From NCBI RefSeq assembly GCF_030124325.1, contig NZ_JASKLR010000032.1, forward strand, positions 1 through 52,207: a stretch of 52,207 bases of DNA, in the 5' to 3' direction. Positions 1 to 8,163 of the stretch are shown here, one piece after another. Source of the DNA: Sinorhizobium sp. 8-89 (lineage in GTDB: Bacteria; Pseudomonadota; Alphaproteobacteria; Rhizobiales; Rhizobiaceae). Under the pieces are notes generated by a model that saw only the letters and a list, made by a program, of their open reading frames with translations, had not been told where the DNA came from and searched no databases. The stretch's first letter is position 1, and every line of letters starts with the position of its first letter. Both the position numbers and the translations under genes were made by a program.

Positions 1-82
1 CGTCGATCGACGCCCCAAGTTTTATGAAGATTATCAATACGATAAAGTCGTGCGGTTGCCCGGAATCTGATGGAGGGATGCA

Positions 83-256
83 TTATGAAGCGCACTGTGC
101 TCTTTTCGCCCGAAACAGGAAGAGATGGCCGCTACAGGGATCGCCATTCAACGTATTGACGACCTCCGCCGACAGACCATCGAACCCACGGCGCAGATCG
201 ACCGGCCGGCAAGCCTTGTACACTTTCGTCCCAGCGGCAATCTGGATCGCGACGCC
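83..256 (-). pseudogene. IS66 TnpB (Orf2) N-terminal fragment
   Basis: The minus-strand translation reads GTKVYKACRPVDLRRGFDGL and then GDPCSGHLFLFR. This is the conserved start of the IS66 accessory protein TnpB. It stops after about 58 residues at a TAA, whereas family members are about 115 residues, and no good start codon precedes it. It follows a TnpA tail in the IS66 gene order. Decayed remnant. Confidence 0.7.
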
Positions 257-429
257 TCACTCAGCGCTGCAAGAACACGCCGCAAGGCGTTCTCGTTAAC
301 GAAGGCGTCAACTCGAACGCGAACACCATCGGCAAGGTCCATTTCGATGATGCCGGGGCGCTCGCCTCGTCTAACACGCCGATCGGAATAAAGATCATAG
401 CGTCTGCTTTGAACTTCCCGCATTCTCAT
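253..429 (-). pseudogene. IS66 TnpA (Orf1) C-terminal fragment
   Basis: The minus-strand reading frame contains IEMDLADGVRVRVDAFVNE followed by ALRRVLAALSEA, matching the C-terminal end of IS66 Orf1 proteins. The frame then runs on into the tnpB sequence without the normal stop. The helix-turn-helix half is missing because helicase-like DNA begins immediately upstream. Together with the TnpB piece this is the only part of the IS66 element left here. Confidence 0.55.
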
Positions 430-437
430 CAGATCGT

Positions 438-715
438 AGAGGCTTACGCAATCGCAGGGCCGACTTCGTTCACTCCCGTGACGACGGCCAAAACCAGCGT
501 GTCATGCAAGGGCTTGAGGCAGACCAACTCGACGTCATCGTGTAGGTGAGAAAACTCGGCGGAGGCTTTGACCATCCAAAGCTGGCTGTCGCCGCTGTGT
601 TCAGCGCCTTCGGGAACCTGTCACCGTTCGTGCAGTTTGTCGGCCGCATTATGCGGGTCACAGACCAGAATGCCCCTGATAGCCTCAGTAACCCGGGTAC
701 TGTCATCTCCGGTAA
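438..715 (+). pseudogene. DEAD/DEAH-box helicase fragment with internal TAG
   Basis: In one frame the plus strand reads ADFVHSRDDGQNQRVMQ, then LDVIV-stop-VRKLGGGFDH, then VAAVF, NLSPFVQFVGRIMRV and NPGTVIS. These are the C-terminal RecA-domain motifs (IV to VI) of a superfamily 2 helicase; QFVGRIMRV is motif VI. The TAG at 543-545 stands where the family normally has Gln (CAG), a single transition. Both ends are lost: upstream lies IS66 DNA, and at about 715 the frame runs into a convergent methylase fragment. Non-functional. Confidence 0.7.
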
Positions 716-880
716 GCTGGCACGAGCCAGGAGGCGTCGGCGCGTTGGCCACGGTGCGGCCGGAACGGTCGCGGTAACGGACCGGGTACGGGGGATCGGT
801 CAGGATGAAATCCACCGACCCGCCCGGGAGGCGCTGCATCAAGGTGATTCAGTCGCCCCAATAGGATCGTGTTGCGCGCC
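716..880 (-). pseudogene. Site-specific DNA methyltransferase N-terminal fragment
   Basis: Three minus-strand frames together give NTILLG, then LMQRLPGGSVDFILTDPPYP and VRYRDRSGRTVAN, then DASWLVPAYR. This is the start of a plasmid-type beta-class DNA methylase containing the catalytic DPPY motif. At least two frameshifts are needed, one near 858 (an extra G) and one near 745. The reading ends at about 716, where a convergent helicase fragment begins. About 50 of the usual 200 or more residues remain. Confidence 0.65.
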
Positions 881-1139
881 GGTATCGCGGCCGGTCGGGG
901 AATTTCAACGGACGCCGCATCTGAACTCCTGGTGGCGGCAGGCAACCGCAACGCGGGAGCGCCAGCGAATGGAGTGGGCAGCGGATTGCCGGCGGCAGAG
1001 ACCGGACACATACCCCGACGTGCCGGCCGCGTGGTTCTGGCGGACACGGGCGAAACCGCGAAACAGCAAACAGCAATTCCGCATAGCAGCTCTCATGAAG
1101 GAGTAGAGCTTATAAGGCGATACTGCCGCGGAGACGATC

Positions 1140-1615
1140 TCAGTCGGTGGGCCATACCTTGACGGCAAGACGCTTGAACTCCGGCACACTCAACGCGCCG
1201 CGCTCACGGGCTTTCGATCGCGGTTTTGCAAGTCGCTCCGCGACGGCCGCGTCGGGGGCTTTCCACATTTCGCGAAGATCCAGTGTGGCGTTGTCGAGCA
1301 ACACCAGCAGGACCGTGTCGCATGCGGTTGCCTGCTTAATCCGCCCGAGCCGCTGCCCGGGCTTCGCGTCCGCACCGAAGGCGCGTCCCTTGATCTGGAT
1401 ACGCTCCTCGCTCCCATCGGGGGCAAAGAGGATCGCATCGTGGCCGCCGTGCGGGCAGGAGCCAGCTCGAGACCCAGGACGTCGGCTGCAACCGCTTCGG
1501 CGACTTCGCCGGTGACCCCAAGGGGCTCGCCGGTCAGCCGGTAGTACTCGGCGGCCAGCGGCTTGATGGCGGTCAGGATCTCGCGGATCCGGTCGGCTGC
1601 GGCGCTCTTGGTCAT
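1140..1615 (-). pseudogene. DUF6998-like hypothetical gene, frameshifted
   Basis: The first half reads from ATG 1615 (SAAADRIREILTAIKPLAAE ... LGLELAPARTA). The second half is in another frame (GHDAILFAPDGSEERIQIKG ... FKRLAVKVWP) and ends at 1140. The switch lies near 1437-1450, so one base appears lost or gained. The joined protein of about 158 residues resembles a family I recall as DUF6998, seen on rhizobial plasmids and islands. Its IQIKGRA stretch is reminiscent of restriction-endonuclease-fold cores, but I claim no activity. A purine-rich AGGAGAG lies upstream of the start. A sequencing error could also explain the shift. Confidence 0.55.
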
Positions 1616-1762
1616 CACGTCCAAGTCGGACTCTCCTTACCTGATTGGGCCGCAACAAAGGCGAACATTTTCAATTTGTAAAATGCGACGGACCAGACTG
1701 ACAACTTTTTAAAAGGCCGTGTGTAGACGAGTGCGCGCATAAATTGAGGAAAGGGAAGCAGG

Positions 1763-2152
1763 GTGTCATTCTTGGGTCGATTCGAAGGCAAGGGAAAGTG
1801 GGCATTTGATCCGTGGGCTGGTCTCTGGCTATGGGGTGCGTTCGTGGTTCCGTTCTCCGTTGTGCGGCTATGGATCGGCCTGTCGCCAATCACCACCGCC
1901 ACGTTAGCCCTGTATGGGGCGGTGATGGCATGCCTGGGCGTGTTTACGATCGCCCGGCCTGTACTTCGTGCCGGAGGCTACAAATCATGGCTTGCGAAGA
2001 AGCACATTATCGGTGGAGCGCCGTTTACGGCGAGCTCGGCCGAAAATAAGGAAGCCGAAGAAACAGAAAAGGATGCGCTTGCCGTCAATATTATTGGCCC
2101 GGCGCTTGCAATTGTCGGGACTCTCATGAACGGGGCGGGCGGGTTCTATTGA
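1763..2152 (+). CDS. Hypothetical membrane protein
   Basis: This is a 129-residue ORF starting with GTG at 1763, behind the purine-rich stretch GGAAAGGGAAGCAGG. I do not recognise the family. Two hydrophobic segments lie at about residues 21-43 and 45-68. A charged linker rich in Glu and Lys follows (about 88-104), then a third hydrophobic stretch at about 105-127 ending in GAGGFY. The topology fits a small inner-membrane protein. Nothing around it gives a role; the neighbours are remnants. Confidence 0.5.
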   Translation: MSFLGRFEGKGKWAFDPWAGLWLWGAFVVPFSVVRLWIGLSPITTATLALYGAVMACLGVFTIARPVLRAGGYKSWLAKKHIIGGAPFTASSAENKEAEETEKDALAVNIIGPALAIVGTLMNGAGGFY

Positions 2153-2226
2153 TCCTGTAAGTCCGCGGGAGGAGAAGCGTGAGAGGGAAGGCTTCCCGCC
2201 CTGACATTGTCGATTCCTACGATTGA

Positions 2227-2623
2227 TCGGGCACCAACGCTTTTGCGAGTAGCGGTCTGGCTGGCGCAGGCCATATCCAGCGAAACAGCTACCAAACGTC
2301 CCCGAAACCATTTGGAGGTAAGGCATATCCCAAGGCGAATCGTTCACCTTTTTACACTTACGCACGTGTCGACGAAGGCCGTGACGATCGCTGGGCCTAT
2401 ACAGGTATTCCCGATTTTTTCTTTTGCGACGAAGATAGGCGCGCGTGAGGCGATTTATGAGCTCCGCGAAAATGTCGAGAGCGAGGAGAATGAGGAGTGG
2501 TCACTGATGCAACTCGAGAAGATCGAAACCCTTCCGATCTCGAAGGAAAGCATCCTGGCGCTGCTCAATGATGGAATGGGCGCGTTTGTGAAGAGCTACG
2601 ACGTCATCGAGATTTTCGACTGA
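2227..2623 (+). pseudogene. Frameshifted hypothetical ORF
   Basis: Two frames give natural-looking protein one after the other. About 2227-2450 reads NSYQTSPKPFGGKAYPK, then FYTYARVDEGRDDRWAYTGI and PDFFFCDED before a stop. About 2450-2623 then reads REAIYELRENVESEENEEWS and DGMGAFVKSYDVIEIFD in the frame of a 138-residue ORF that starts with TTG at 2207. The composition (Tyr, Asp and Phe rich, no Arg/Pro/Ser bias) suggests one ancestral protein broken near 2450. No start codon was found for the first piece and no family is recognised. Confidence 0.4.
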
Positions 2624-3147
2624 TTTTCGCGGGTGGGAGGAGAGCGCGAGGGGAGGGGCCGCGACGGGGGCTCTCTTAGCCTTGGCGCGGCGCGGGTCGG
2701 ACCCGGCCGGGGCAGGTTGCTAGGAACGCGCATGAGATGCACCATCGTATCAAGGTCCGGGCTCTTTACATGGACCGGACTCTTCAAATTGGCGTCCCAA
2801 ACTGCCCGCCTACCAGGGCCTCGTGGCTTTTTCGATCTCCGCTATTTTTTCCCACCATGATTGAGCCAGAGGTACCAACGCAACACCGGGAGCTGGAGAG
2901 TTCGTCAGGTCCGTCAGGGAGGGCTACAGATGTTGTCGGACATTGGCCTGCCCTTGGGCGGGCGCACCCAGGGGCTTATTGCCCCCGGGAGCGAACTAAA
3001 TCTTCTCGGGCGGGCAATTCGGCGAAGACGCGGTTGCGTCTGCGGCGTGCAAGTTTTTGAGAGCCGTATAAAGGAGATGGCGGACCCGTGGGGTCAGTCA
3101 TCATTTTACTGCCAGCCGCCCCACCTCGCCGAAGCCACCACACCGTT
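2624..3147. other. Non-coding stretch, no supported gene
   Basis: This begins with a very purine-rich strand (GGGTGGGAGGAGAGCGCGAG and following). It contains a short imperfect hairpin at 2967-2989 (CCCAGGGGC-TTATT-GCCCCCGGG). Two overlapping plus-strand ORFs of 75-112 codons have biased composition and no recognisable motif, so I do not call them genes. The 3' end of the GntR gene begins at 3148. Confidence 0.4.
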
Positions 3148-3852
3148 TCAGGTTCGCTCTGGCCAGCCTTTCTCGATGATAGTCAACATCTTCGCATAGG
3201 CTTCCCGAATGTCGTTTTTTAACGCCTCGCTTGCGCCAACGCCGTCACCTGCCGCAAGACACGCGACGACCTCGGAATGGCGTTTATGTCCATGTTGCAA
3301 CGACATTCCCGCTGTAAGCAAATGGAGGAGGGGGCCGCTCTGAAGCCAGAGAATTTCGATAGTTTTCAAAAGAATTTCGTTCTGAGACAGAGCATAGAGC
3401 GTGAAATGGAACGACTGATTGAACTTCAAGTACTGCCGCACGTCGAACTCTTCAGAGTTCTCAAGTTCGTCCAGCTTCGAGTTCAGCGTCGCAAGTTTTG
3501 CAATGTCAGCCGATGTGCAGAATTTCGCTGCCCACTCGACCGCCTGGCCTTCATTGACCAAGCGGACCGCCAAAAGGTCGTGAATCTGCTTTTCTGTCAA
3601 CCGGGGAATGCGAACGGAGCGCCGTGGCGCCTGTTCGAGAGCACCTGCGACCACGAGCCTGTTCAGAGCTTCGCGAACCGGCATGTGACTGGTTCCAAAA
3701 GCCGTCGCAAGCTCCTCTAGCCTCATTGGCTGCCCGGGCTGAAACTCTCCAGCCATAACCGCATGCTTCAACTCCGAGTAAACATGGTCGAGCGTCGAAC
3801 TGGGAGAGACCTCTCGGAGTGGGGGAACTTTGAACTTAGTGATGGCGAACAT
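3148..3852 (-). CDS. GntR/FadR-family transcriptional regulator (FCD domain)
   Basis: A 234-residue regulator with a winged-helix DNA-binding domain at about residues 20-84 (VYSELKHAVMAGEFQPGQPM, then PVREALNRLVVAGALE) and an all-helical FCD ligand-binding domain at about 93-225 with the FH and HKRHSEVVACLAAGD signatures. Length and order are standard for the FadR subfamily, whose members usually repress catabolic operons and release DNA when an organic-acid ligand binds. It is divergent from the BKACE operon across a 416-bp spacer. A near-copy of the operator found at that operon sits 85 bp upstream of its own start, so autoregulation is likely. It is probably the specific regulator of the region up to 22856. 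Confidence 0.9.
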   Translation of the reverse strand: MFAITKFKVPPLREVSPSSTLDHVYSELKHAVMAGEFQPGQPMRLEELATAFGTSHMPVREALNRLVVAGALEQAPRRSVRIPRLTEKQIHDLLAVRLVNEGQAVEWAAKFCTSADIAKLATLNSKLDELENSEEFDVRQYLKFNQSFHFTLYALSQNEILLKTIEILWLQSGPLLHLLTAGMSLQHGHKRHSEVVACLAAGDGVGASEALKNDIREAYAKMLTIIEKGWPERT

Positions 3853-3936
3853 CCTTACCTAAATGGCGCGCCGAACCCTATAGTGTCGCGGACGGCGGCA
3901 TCAATAGCTTGTGGAGATGAAATCAACAGCCAATTG

Positions 3937-3951
3937 TTGATCAAATGTCAA
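3937..3951. promoter_or_regulatory. Candidate GntR operator, regulator side
   Basis: TTGATCAAATGTCAA matches the perfect inverted repeat at 4121-4135 (TTGATCAAAGATCAA) at 13 of 15 positions. It lies 85 bp upstream of the GntR start, suggesting autoregulation. Confidence 0.45.
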
Positions 3952-4088
3952 GATGCTGGCAATCGAATATGGCTGGTGTTCCTGTTTCATGAAAGAATTG
4001 CGACACTGCTTAGTTCGAAAAGAAATAATTGAAATCAGTTACATAGAAGCCTTCTGACAATCGTCTCGTGCGTTTTTTTAAAATTTCG

Positions 4089-4116
4089 TTGACAAACAAT
4101 CGAGTTGAGCTACTGT
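4089..4116 (+). promoter_or_regulatory. Candidate sigma-70-type promoter for the catabolic operon
   Basis: TTGACA (4089-4094) and TACTGT (4111-4116) are separated by 16 bp, upstream of the BKACE gene. The palindromic operator begins 5 bp after the -10-like box, where transcription would start. That is a classical repressor arrangement. Confidence 0.5.
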
Positions 4117-4120
4117 TTTC

Positions 4121-4135
4121 TTGATCAAAGATCAA
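4121..4135. promoter_or_regulatory. Palindromic operator TTGATC-AAA-GATCAA
   Basis: This is a perfect inverted repeat of TTGATC around a 3-bp centre, 133 bp upstream of the BKACE start. The 14-mer TTGATCAAAGATCA recurs identically at 18938-18951, upstream of the second ABC importer. GntR/FadR regulators bind short palindromes of this size. Confidence 0.65.
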
Positions 4136-4268
4136 TGAATGGGAACAGCCTTATCGCCCGATTTCGTGCCAGCTCTCTGAGTTGGTCCGTGCTTATCCAC
4201 GACGGGAAGCGAAACCGTCGATTGGATGCGGACGCTTGCGCAGGTCCCGCAGCTCGGAGAACTAGCGT

Positions 4269-5162
4269 ATGAACAACGACGTCTTCATCACATGTGCTGT
4301 TACGGGAGCGGGTGAAAACTTTAAAAAGAACCCGAACGTTCCGATCACGCCGGAGGCGATCGCAAAGGACGTCCTTGCAGTGGCAGAGGCCGGTGCAGCA
4401 ATTGCACACATCCACGTGCGTGATCCTGAGACAGGCGTCGGCAGCCGCCGTACCGACCTCTACAAAACCGTCATCGAGCTCGTTCGTGAAACGAACAAAG
4501 ACATCATCATTAACACCACTGCCGGCATGGGAGGGGATCTGACCTTCGGCAAGGACGACCCGTACGCATTCGTCACTGAGGAAAGCGATCTCGTTTCCCA
4601 GAAAGAGCGCTTGGTGCATGTCGATGCTCTTAGGCCCGATATTTGTACGCTGGATTGCGGCAGCTACAACGTTGGCCCTGGCAATCTCGTTTACATCAGC
4701 ACCTCAGAGCAGATCCGCCAAGGCGCGGAAATGATCCGCGCTACGGGCGTGAAGCCGGAGCTCGAAGTATTTGATCTTGGCCACATGAGCTTTGCGCTCG
4801 AACTCCTGGATAAGGGATATTTTGAGGGAAGCGCCATGGTGCAGTTCTGCTTGGGAGTGAATTACGGCGCCCCAGCCACGACGACCGCGATGAAGGCGTT
4901 CGCGGATATGGCTCAAGGAAAGAATGTCGTCTGGTCTGCCTTTGGCGTTGGCCGGATGCAGCTTCCGATGGTGGCCCAGGCTGTCTTGCTTGGTGGCAAC
5001 GTCCGTGTCGGCCTTGAAGACAATATCTGGTTGAAGAAGGGTGAACTTGCCACCAACGTTGCTCTCGTGGATCGTGCCAAGACGATCATCGAAGCTGTGG
5101 GCTCTAAGGTGATGAGCTCCAGTGCCGCCCGCGACCTCCTCGGCCTCAAGGCAGGTGCATGA
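4269..5162 (+). CDS. Beta-keto acid cleavage enzyme (BKACE, DUF849)
   Basis: A 297-residue protein of the BKACE family. These zinc enzymes condense a 3-keto acid with acetyl-CoA and split it into a new acyl-CoA plus acetoacetate; known substrates include 3-keto-5-aminohexanoate and dehydrocarnitine. The zinc ligands are visible as HIH at residues 47-49 and Glu250 in NVRVGLEDN, with the conserved Asp251 beside it. TIM-barrel landmarks NTTAGMGG (82-89) and LEVFDLGH (165-172) are present. It is first in the operon and its stop overlaps the SDR start (ATGA). The CoA-transferase and thiolase genes downstream are what is needed to consume acetoacetate, which supports the assignment. The R-group specificity cannot be read from sequence; with SDR and thioesterase neighbours the closest analogy is the carnitine pathway. 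Confidence 0.9.
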   Translation: MNNDVFITCAVTGAGENFKKNPNVPITPEAIAKDVLAVAEAGAAIAHIHVRDPETGVGSRRTDLYKTVIELVRETNKDIIINTTAGMGGDLTFGKDDPYAFVTEESDLVSQKERLVHVDALRPDICTLDCGSYNVGPGNLVYISTSEQIRQGAEMIRATGVKPELEVFDLGHMSFALELLDKGYFEGSAMVQFCLGVNYGAPATTTAMKAFADMAQGKNVVWSAFGVGRMQLPMVAQAVLLGGNVRVGLEDNIWLKKGELATNVALVDRAKTIIEAVGSKVMSSSAARDLLGLKAGA

Positions 5163-5935
5163 TGGTCAGCCTCGTCAACCAACGTGCAATCGTTTCTGCA
5201 GGAGCGAGCGGGATCGGGCGTGTAGTCGCCCGTACGCTCCATTCAGTCGGGGCGAAAGTCGCGATCTGCGACATCAGTGAAGCTGCGCTTCAGTCTTTCC
5301 GCCAGGAAAACCCTGAGATCGCGGCCTACCAGTGCGACGTGCGCGACGCCGCCGCCGTCACGGCAGTTTCCGAAGAAATGATCGCGACGCTTCAGGGCGT
5401 TGACATTCTGGTCAACAACGCTGGCATCGCCGGACCGACGAAGAACGTCGAGGATATCGCACCGGCGCAGTGGGACGAAACCGTCGTCGTTAACCTCAAT
5501 GCGCAGTTCTATTTCTGCCGGACCGTGATCCCTCACCTCAAGCGCCAGAAATCCGGGAGCATCATCAATCTATCATCCGCCGCTGGACGCCTAGGGTTTC
5601 CGTACCGCACACCATATGCGGCCGCCAAATGGGGTGTGATCGGCTTTACCGAGTCCCTCGCCATGGAACTTGGTGAGTTCAACATCCGGGTGAACTCGAT
5701 TCTGCCGGGATCGGTGAACGGTGACCGCATGAACCGCGTCATTGCCGAGCGTGCGAAGCTCTTGGGCATTTCCGAAGAGGCTGCCTGGGCCGACGAGCTC
5801 AAGAATATCTCCATGCACAAGATGATCGACCCTGAGGAGATCGCCGACCTTATTGCCTTCGTATGCTCGCCGTCCGGACGCTCGATTTCGGGCCAGTCAC
5901 TCGGCATCTGCGGAAATACGGAGGTCATCCGCTAG
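5159..5935 (+). CDS. Short-chain dehydrogenase/reductase (SDR)
   Basis: A 258-residue classical SDR. The cofactor loop GASGIG is at residues 15-20, NNAG at 86-89, and the catalytic set Ser140, Tyr153 and Lys157 is in LSSAAG and YAAAK. Asp38 after the second beta strand (AICDIS) suggests NAD(H) rather than NADP(H). ATG 5159 overlaps the BKACE stop; a second ATG at 5162 is equally usable. By position it probably oxidises a 3-hydroxy acid to the 3-keto acid used by BKACE, the step done by carnitine dehydrogenase in the carnitine pathway. That role is inferred from context only. Confidence 0.88.
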   Translation: MMVSLVNQRAIVSAGASGIGRVVARTLHSVGAKVAICDISEAALQSFRQENPEIAAYQCDVRDAAAVTAVSEEMIATLQGVDILVNNAGIAGPTKNVEDIAPAQWDETVVVNLNAQFYFCRTVIPHLKRQKSGSIINLSSAAGRLGFPYRTPYAAAKWGVIGFTESLAMELGEFNIRVNSILPGSVNGDRMNRVIAERAKLLGISEEAAWADELKNISMHKMIDPEEIADLIAFVCSPSGRSISGQSLGICGNTEVIR

Positions 5936-5971
5936 ACACCACTCCAACTCAAGCAAAGGGGAACTACCAGA

Positions 5972-7225
5972 ATGATAAAGCGACATACTCTTGCGGCAGC
6001 AGCCGCTCTGGCCACAACCACATTCGCGCACGCCGACGCAATCAAAGTCGGCGTGATCACGCCCCAATCGGGACCGTGTGCTCAGTACGGCATCCCGATC
6101 ACGCGTGGCGTTGAGATGTGGGCCGACGAGTTGAACAAGGCAGGTGGCATCGCCGATGCGATCGGCAAGCAACATACAGTCGAAGTTCATGCATACGACA
6201 ACAATTGCTACACGCCAGGTGATGAGCTTGCTTCTGCCCGTCGCGCCGTGCAGGACGACGGCGTCCAGTTTCTTCTCCAGACGTGGACGCCCGCGGCCCG
6301 CAAAGCAATTGCCTCCTTCGTGACCGAAAACAAGGTTCTCACCATAACCTATGGTGGGGGCTATCTGAGTAAGCAGTTTCCGTATCTCATCGGTGCAATC
6401 ACTGGAGCACCAGCAAACTACATGCATGTCGCGGCACAAGTCGTCGAACATCATCCCGAGGTCAGAAAGGTTGCAATCCTGGTGCCGGATGCTTCTTACG
6501 GCCATACCGCTGCGGCGTACTTCAAGGCCGGCTTGGCGCCGTACAGCGACCACGTCGAGATAGTCTACGAGACTCCATACGACATGGCGATGTCGAACGA
6601 CATCATGGGTGTTGTAACGCCTGTCGCCGCCGCCCAGCCAGACCTGGTCCTTGAACTCGGGTTCCCCCCGGGTCAACAGGCTCTGATGGTCGAAGCGATG
6701 CAACAGCTTGGCTACAGAGGACTTTTTGCCAGCGAAGGGTGGTCTTTGAAGTTCCTGCTGGAACGCCTCGCGCCCGAAGATATTGCCAACCGCTTCTTCA
6801 GCGCTTACGCGATCGATGCCCAGCTAAAGGGCCAGAACGAGCGTCTCGATGCTCTCTTCTCCGAATATGCCAAGAAGTACGGTGAGGCCGACTGGACCTA
6901 TTTGACGTCGATGGCTTACGCATCGATGACAACGTTTGAACCGGGGATCAAGGCTGCGAAGTCTCCGGATGGAGCATCTGTTCTCGCTGCTCTGAAAAGC
7001 GGTCCATCTGTTGAACATCCGATTTTCGGAACCTCGCCGTGGGGCGGAATGGATATTTACGGTGTCGATAATCTGCTGACCACGCCAATGCCGATCTACC
7101 AGATCGATGAAACTGGCAAAGCGATCAAACGGGATGACACGGTCGACACGGCTGCCTGGTGGAAGAAGAACAAAGCGGCCGCGCTGCCCGTACTTCAATC
7201 GACCGGTGAAGTGACGAAGGACTAA
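5972..7225 (+). CDS. Liv-type ABC substrate-binding protein
   Basis: A 417-residue periplasmic binding protein of the Leu/Ile/Val family, with an N-terminal Sec signal (MIKRHTLAAAAALATTTFAH, cleaved near Ala22). The mature start IKVGVITPQSGPCAQYG is typical of the fold. It probably captures the pathway substrate for the permease and ATPase genes downstream. AAGGGG precedes the ATG. A strong hairpin follows the stop, as often occurs after binding-protein genes that are expressed above their membrane partners. Liv-like binding proteins bind many amides, betaines and aromatic acids, so the family does not fix the ligand. Confidence 0.9.
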   Translation: MIKRHTLAAAAALATTTFAHADAIKVGVITPQSGPCAQYGIPITRGVEMWADELNKAGGIADAIGKQHTVEVHAYDNNCYTPGDELASARRAVQDDGVQFLLQTWTPAARKAIASFVTENKVLTITYGGGYLSKQFPYLIGAITGAPANYMHVAAQVVEHHPEVRKVAILVPDASYGHTAAAYFKAGLAPYSDHVEIVYETPYDMAMSNDIMGVVTPVAAAQPDLVLELGFPPGQQALMVEAMQQLGYRGLFASEGWSLKFLLERLAPEDIANRFFSAYAIDAQLKGQNERLDALFSEYAKKYGEADWTYLTSMAYASMTTFEPGIKAAKSPDGASVLAALKSGPSVEHPIFGTSPWGGMDIYGVDNLLTTPMPIYQIDETGKAIKRDDTVDTAAWWKKNKAAALPVLQSTGEVTKD

Positions 7226-7242
7226 GCAAGTCTCATCGAAAG

Positions 7243-7267
7243 GGTTCTTGCGCACGGCGCAAGAACC
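7243..7267 (+). terminator. Strong intergenic hairpin after the binding-protein gene
   Basis: Perfect 11-bp stem GGTTCTTGCGC / GCGCAAGAACC with a 3-nt loop. There is no T-tract, so it is more likely an mRNA-stabilising or attenuating element that keeps the binding protein in excess than a full terminator. Confidence 0.6.
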
Positions 7268-7299
7268 ACCCCCTGTGGCTTTTCCGAGGTGAGCGCGTC

Positions 7300-8163
7300 A
7301 TGCAAATCACGTTGAATATCCTATCGTTGACCTCATTCTACGTCTGTTTTTCCCTTGGATTGGCACTCGTTTTTGGAGTGATGCGGGTCGTTAATTTCGC
7401 ACACGGCGACTTCTACATGGTCGGTGCGTACACAGCTTGGGCGACATTGGCTGTCATCTCACCGGTCACCGGCAGCATTGTCGGCTACGCAGTGAGTGCC
7501 GGTATAGCCGCTTTGGTGCTCGCAGCGATGGGTCTTCTTGCCAACGCAGCAATCATACGGCCACTCGCCGATCGGCCTCTTGGTATCTATGTGGCCACGC
7601 TCTCGCTCTCCTACATTCTGCAAGTCTGCGTCGTCCAAGTCTTCGGCGCCGTTGGCCAAATCGTCAAGCCGCCGGTCCCAGGAGTCCTGTTCTTCGGGGG
7701 AGCGATCATGCCCTATCAGCGCGTGCTGGTTATGGTGGTTGCCGCGATCATGATCGTTGCCCTTTGGCTGTTCATGGAGCGCTCTCGACTCGGTCGAGCA
7801 ATGCGGGCCGTCGCTCAAAACAAAAGAGGCGCTTTGCTTCAGGGCGTCAACATTAAGCTCGTCGGATCATTGGCGGTGGTAATAGGTGCCGTCATGGCGG
7901 GAACCGCAGGTGTCGTCATGGCACCCGTGGCGGGCGTTAATCCTTTCATGGGAGTCGACGCTCTCTGGAAGGCATTCATTATCATCATCGTCGGTGGGAT
8001 CGGTTCAATTTGGGGCGCGGTCGCAGCAGCCTTGATGTTCGGCATCTTTGACACGTTGGTGTCCGTGGCAGGCTTCGGCAGGTTTCTCGCAATGTTTAGC
8101 GCACTCATCATGCTGATCGTTCTGTCAATTCGGCCCCAGGGTCTTTTCGGGGAGAACGACTGA
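7300..8163 (+). CDS. Liv-type ABC permease, LivH-like
   Basis: A 287-residue inner-membrane permease with about eight hydrophobic helices. The LivH landmarks GLALVFGVMRVVNFAHGDFY (near residues 20-40) and GGIGSIWGAV (near the C-terminus) are present. GAGGTGAGC precedes ATG 7300. It pairs with the LivM-like permease, whose start overlaps its stop (TGATG). Confidence 0.92.
   Translation: MQITLNILSLTSFYVCFSLGLALVFGVMRVVNFAHGDFYMVGAYTAWATLAVISPVTGSIVGYAVSAGIAALVLAAMGLLANAAIIRPLADRPLGIYVATLSLSYILQVCVVQVFGAVGQIVKPPVPGVLFFGGAIMPYQRVLVMVVAAIMIVALWLFMERSRLGRAMRAVAQNKRGALLQGVNIKLVGSLAVVIGAVMAGTAGVVMAPVAGVNPFMGVDALWKAFIIIIVGGIGSIWGAVAAALMFGIFDTLVSVAGFGRFLAMFSALIMLIVLSIRPQGLFGEND

Noticed and set aside
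2861..3199. A 112-codon plus-strand ORF with a TTG start
   Set aside because: No recognisable domain, weak start and overlap with the 3' end of the GntR gene.
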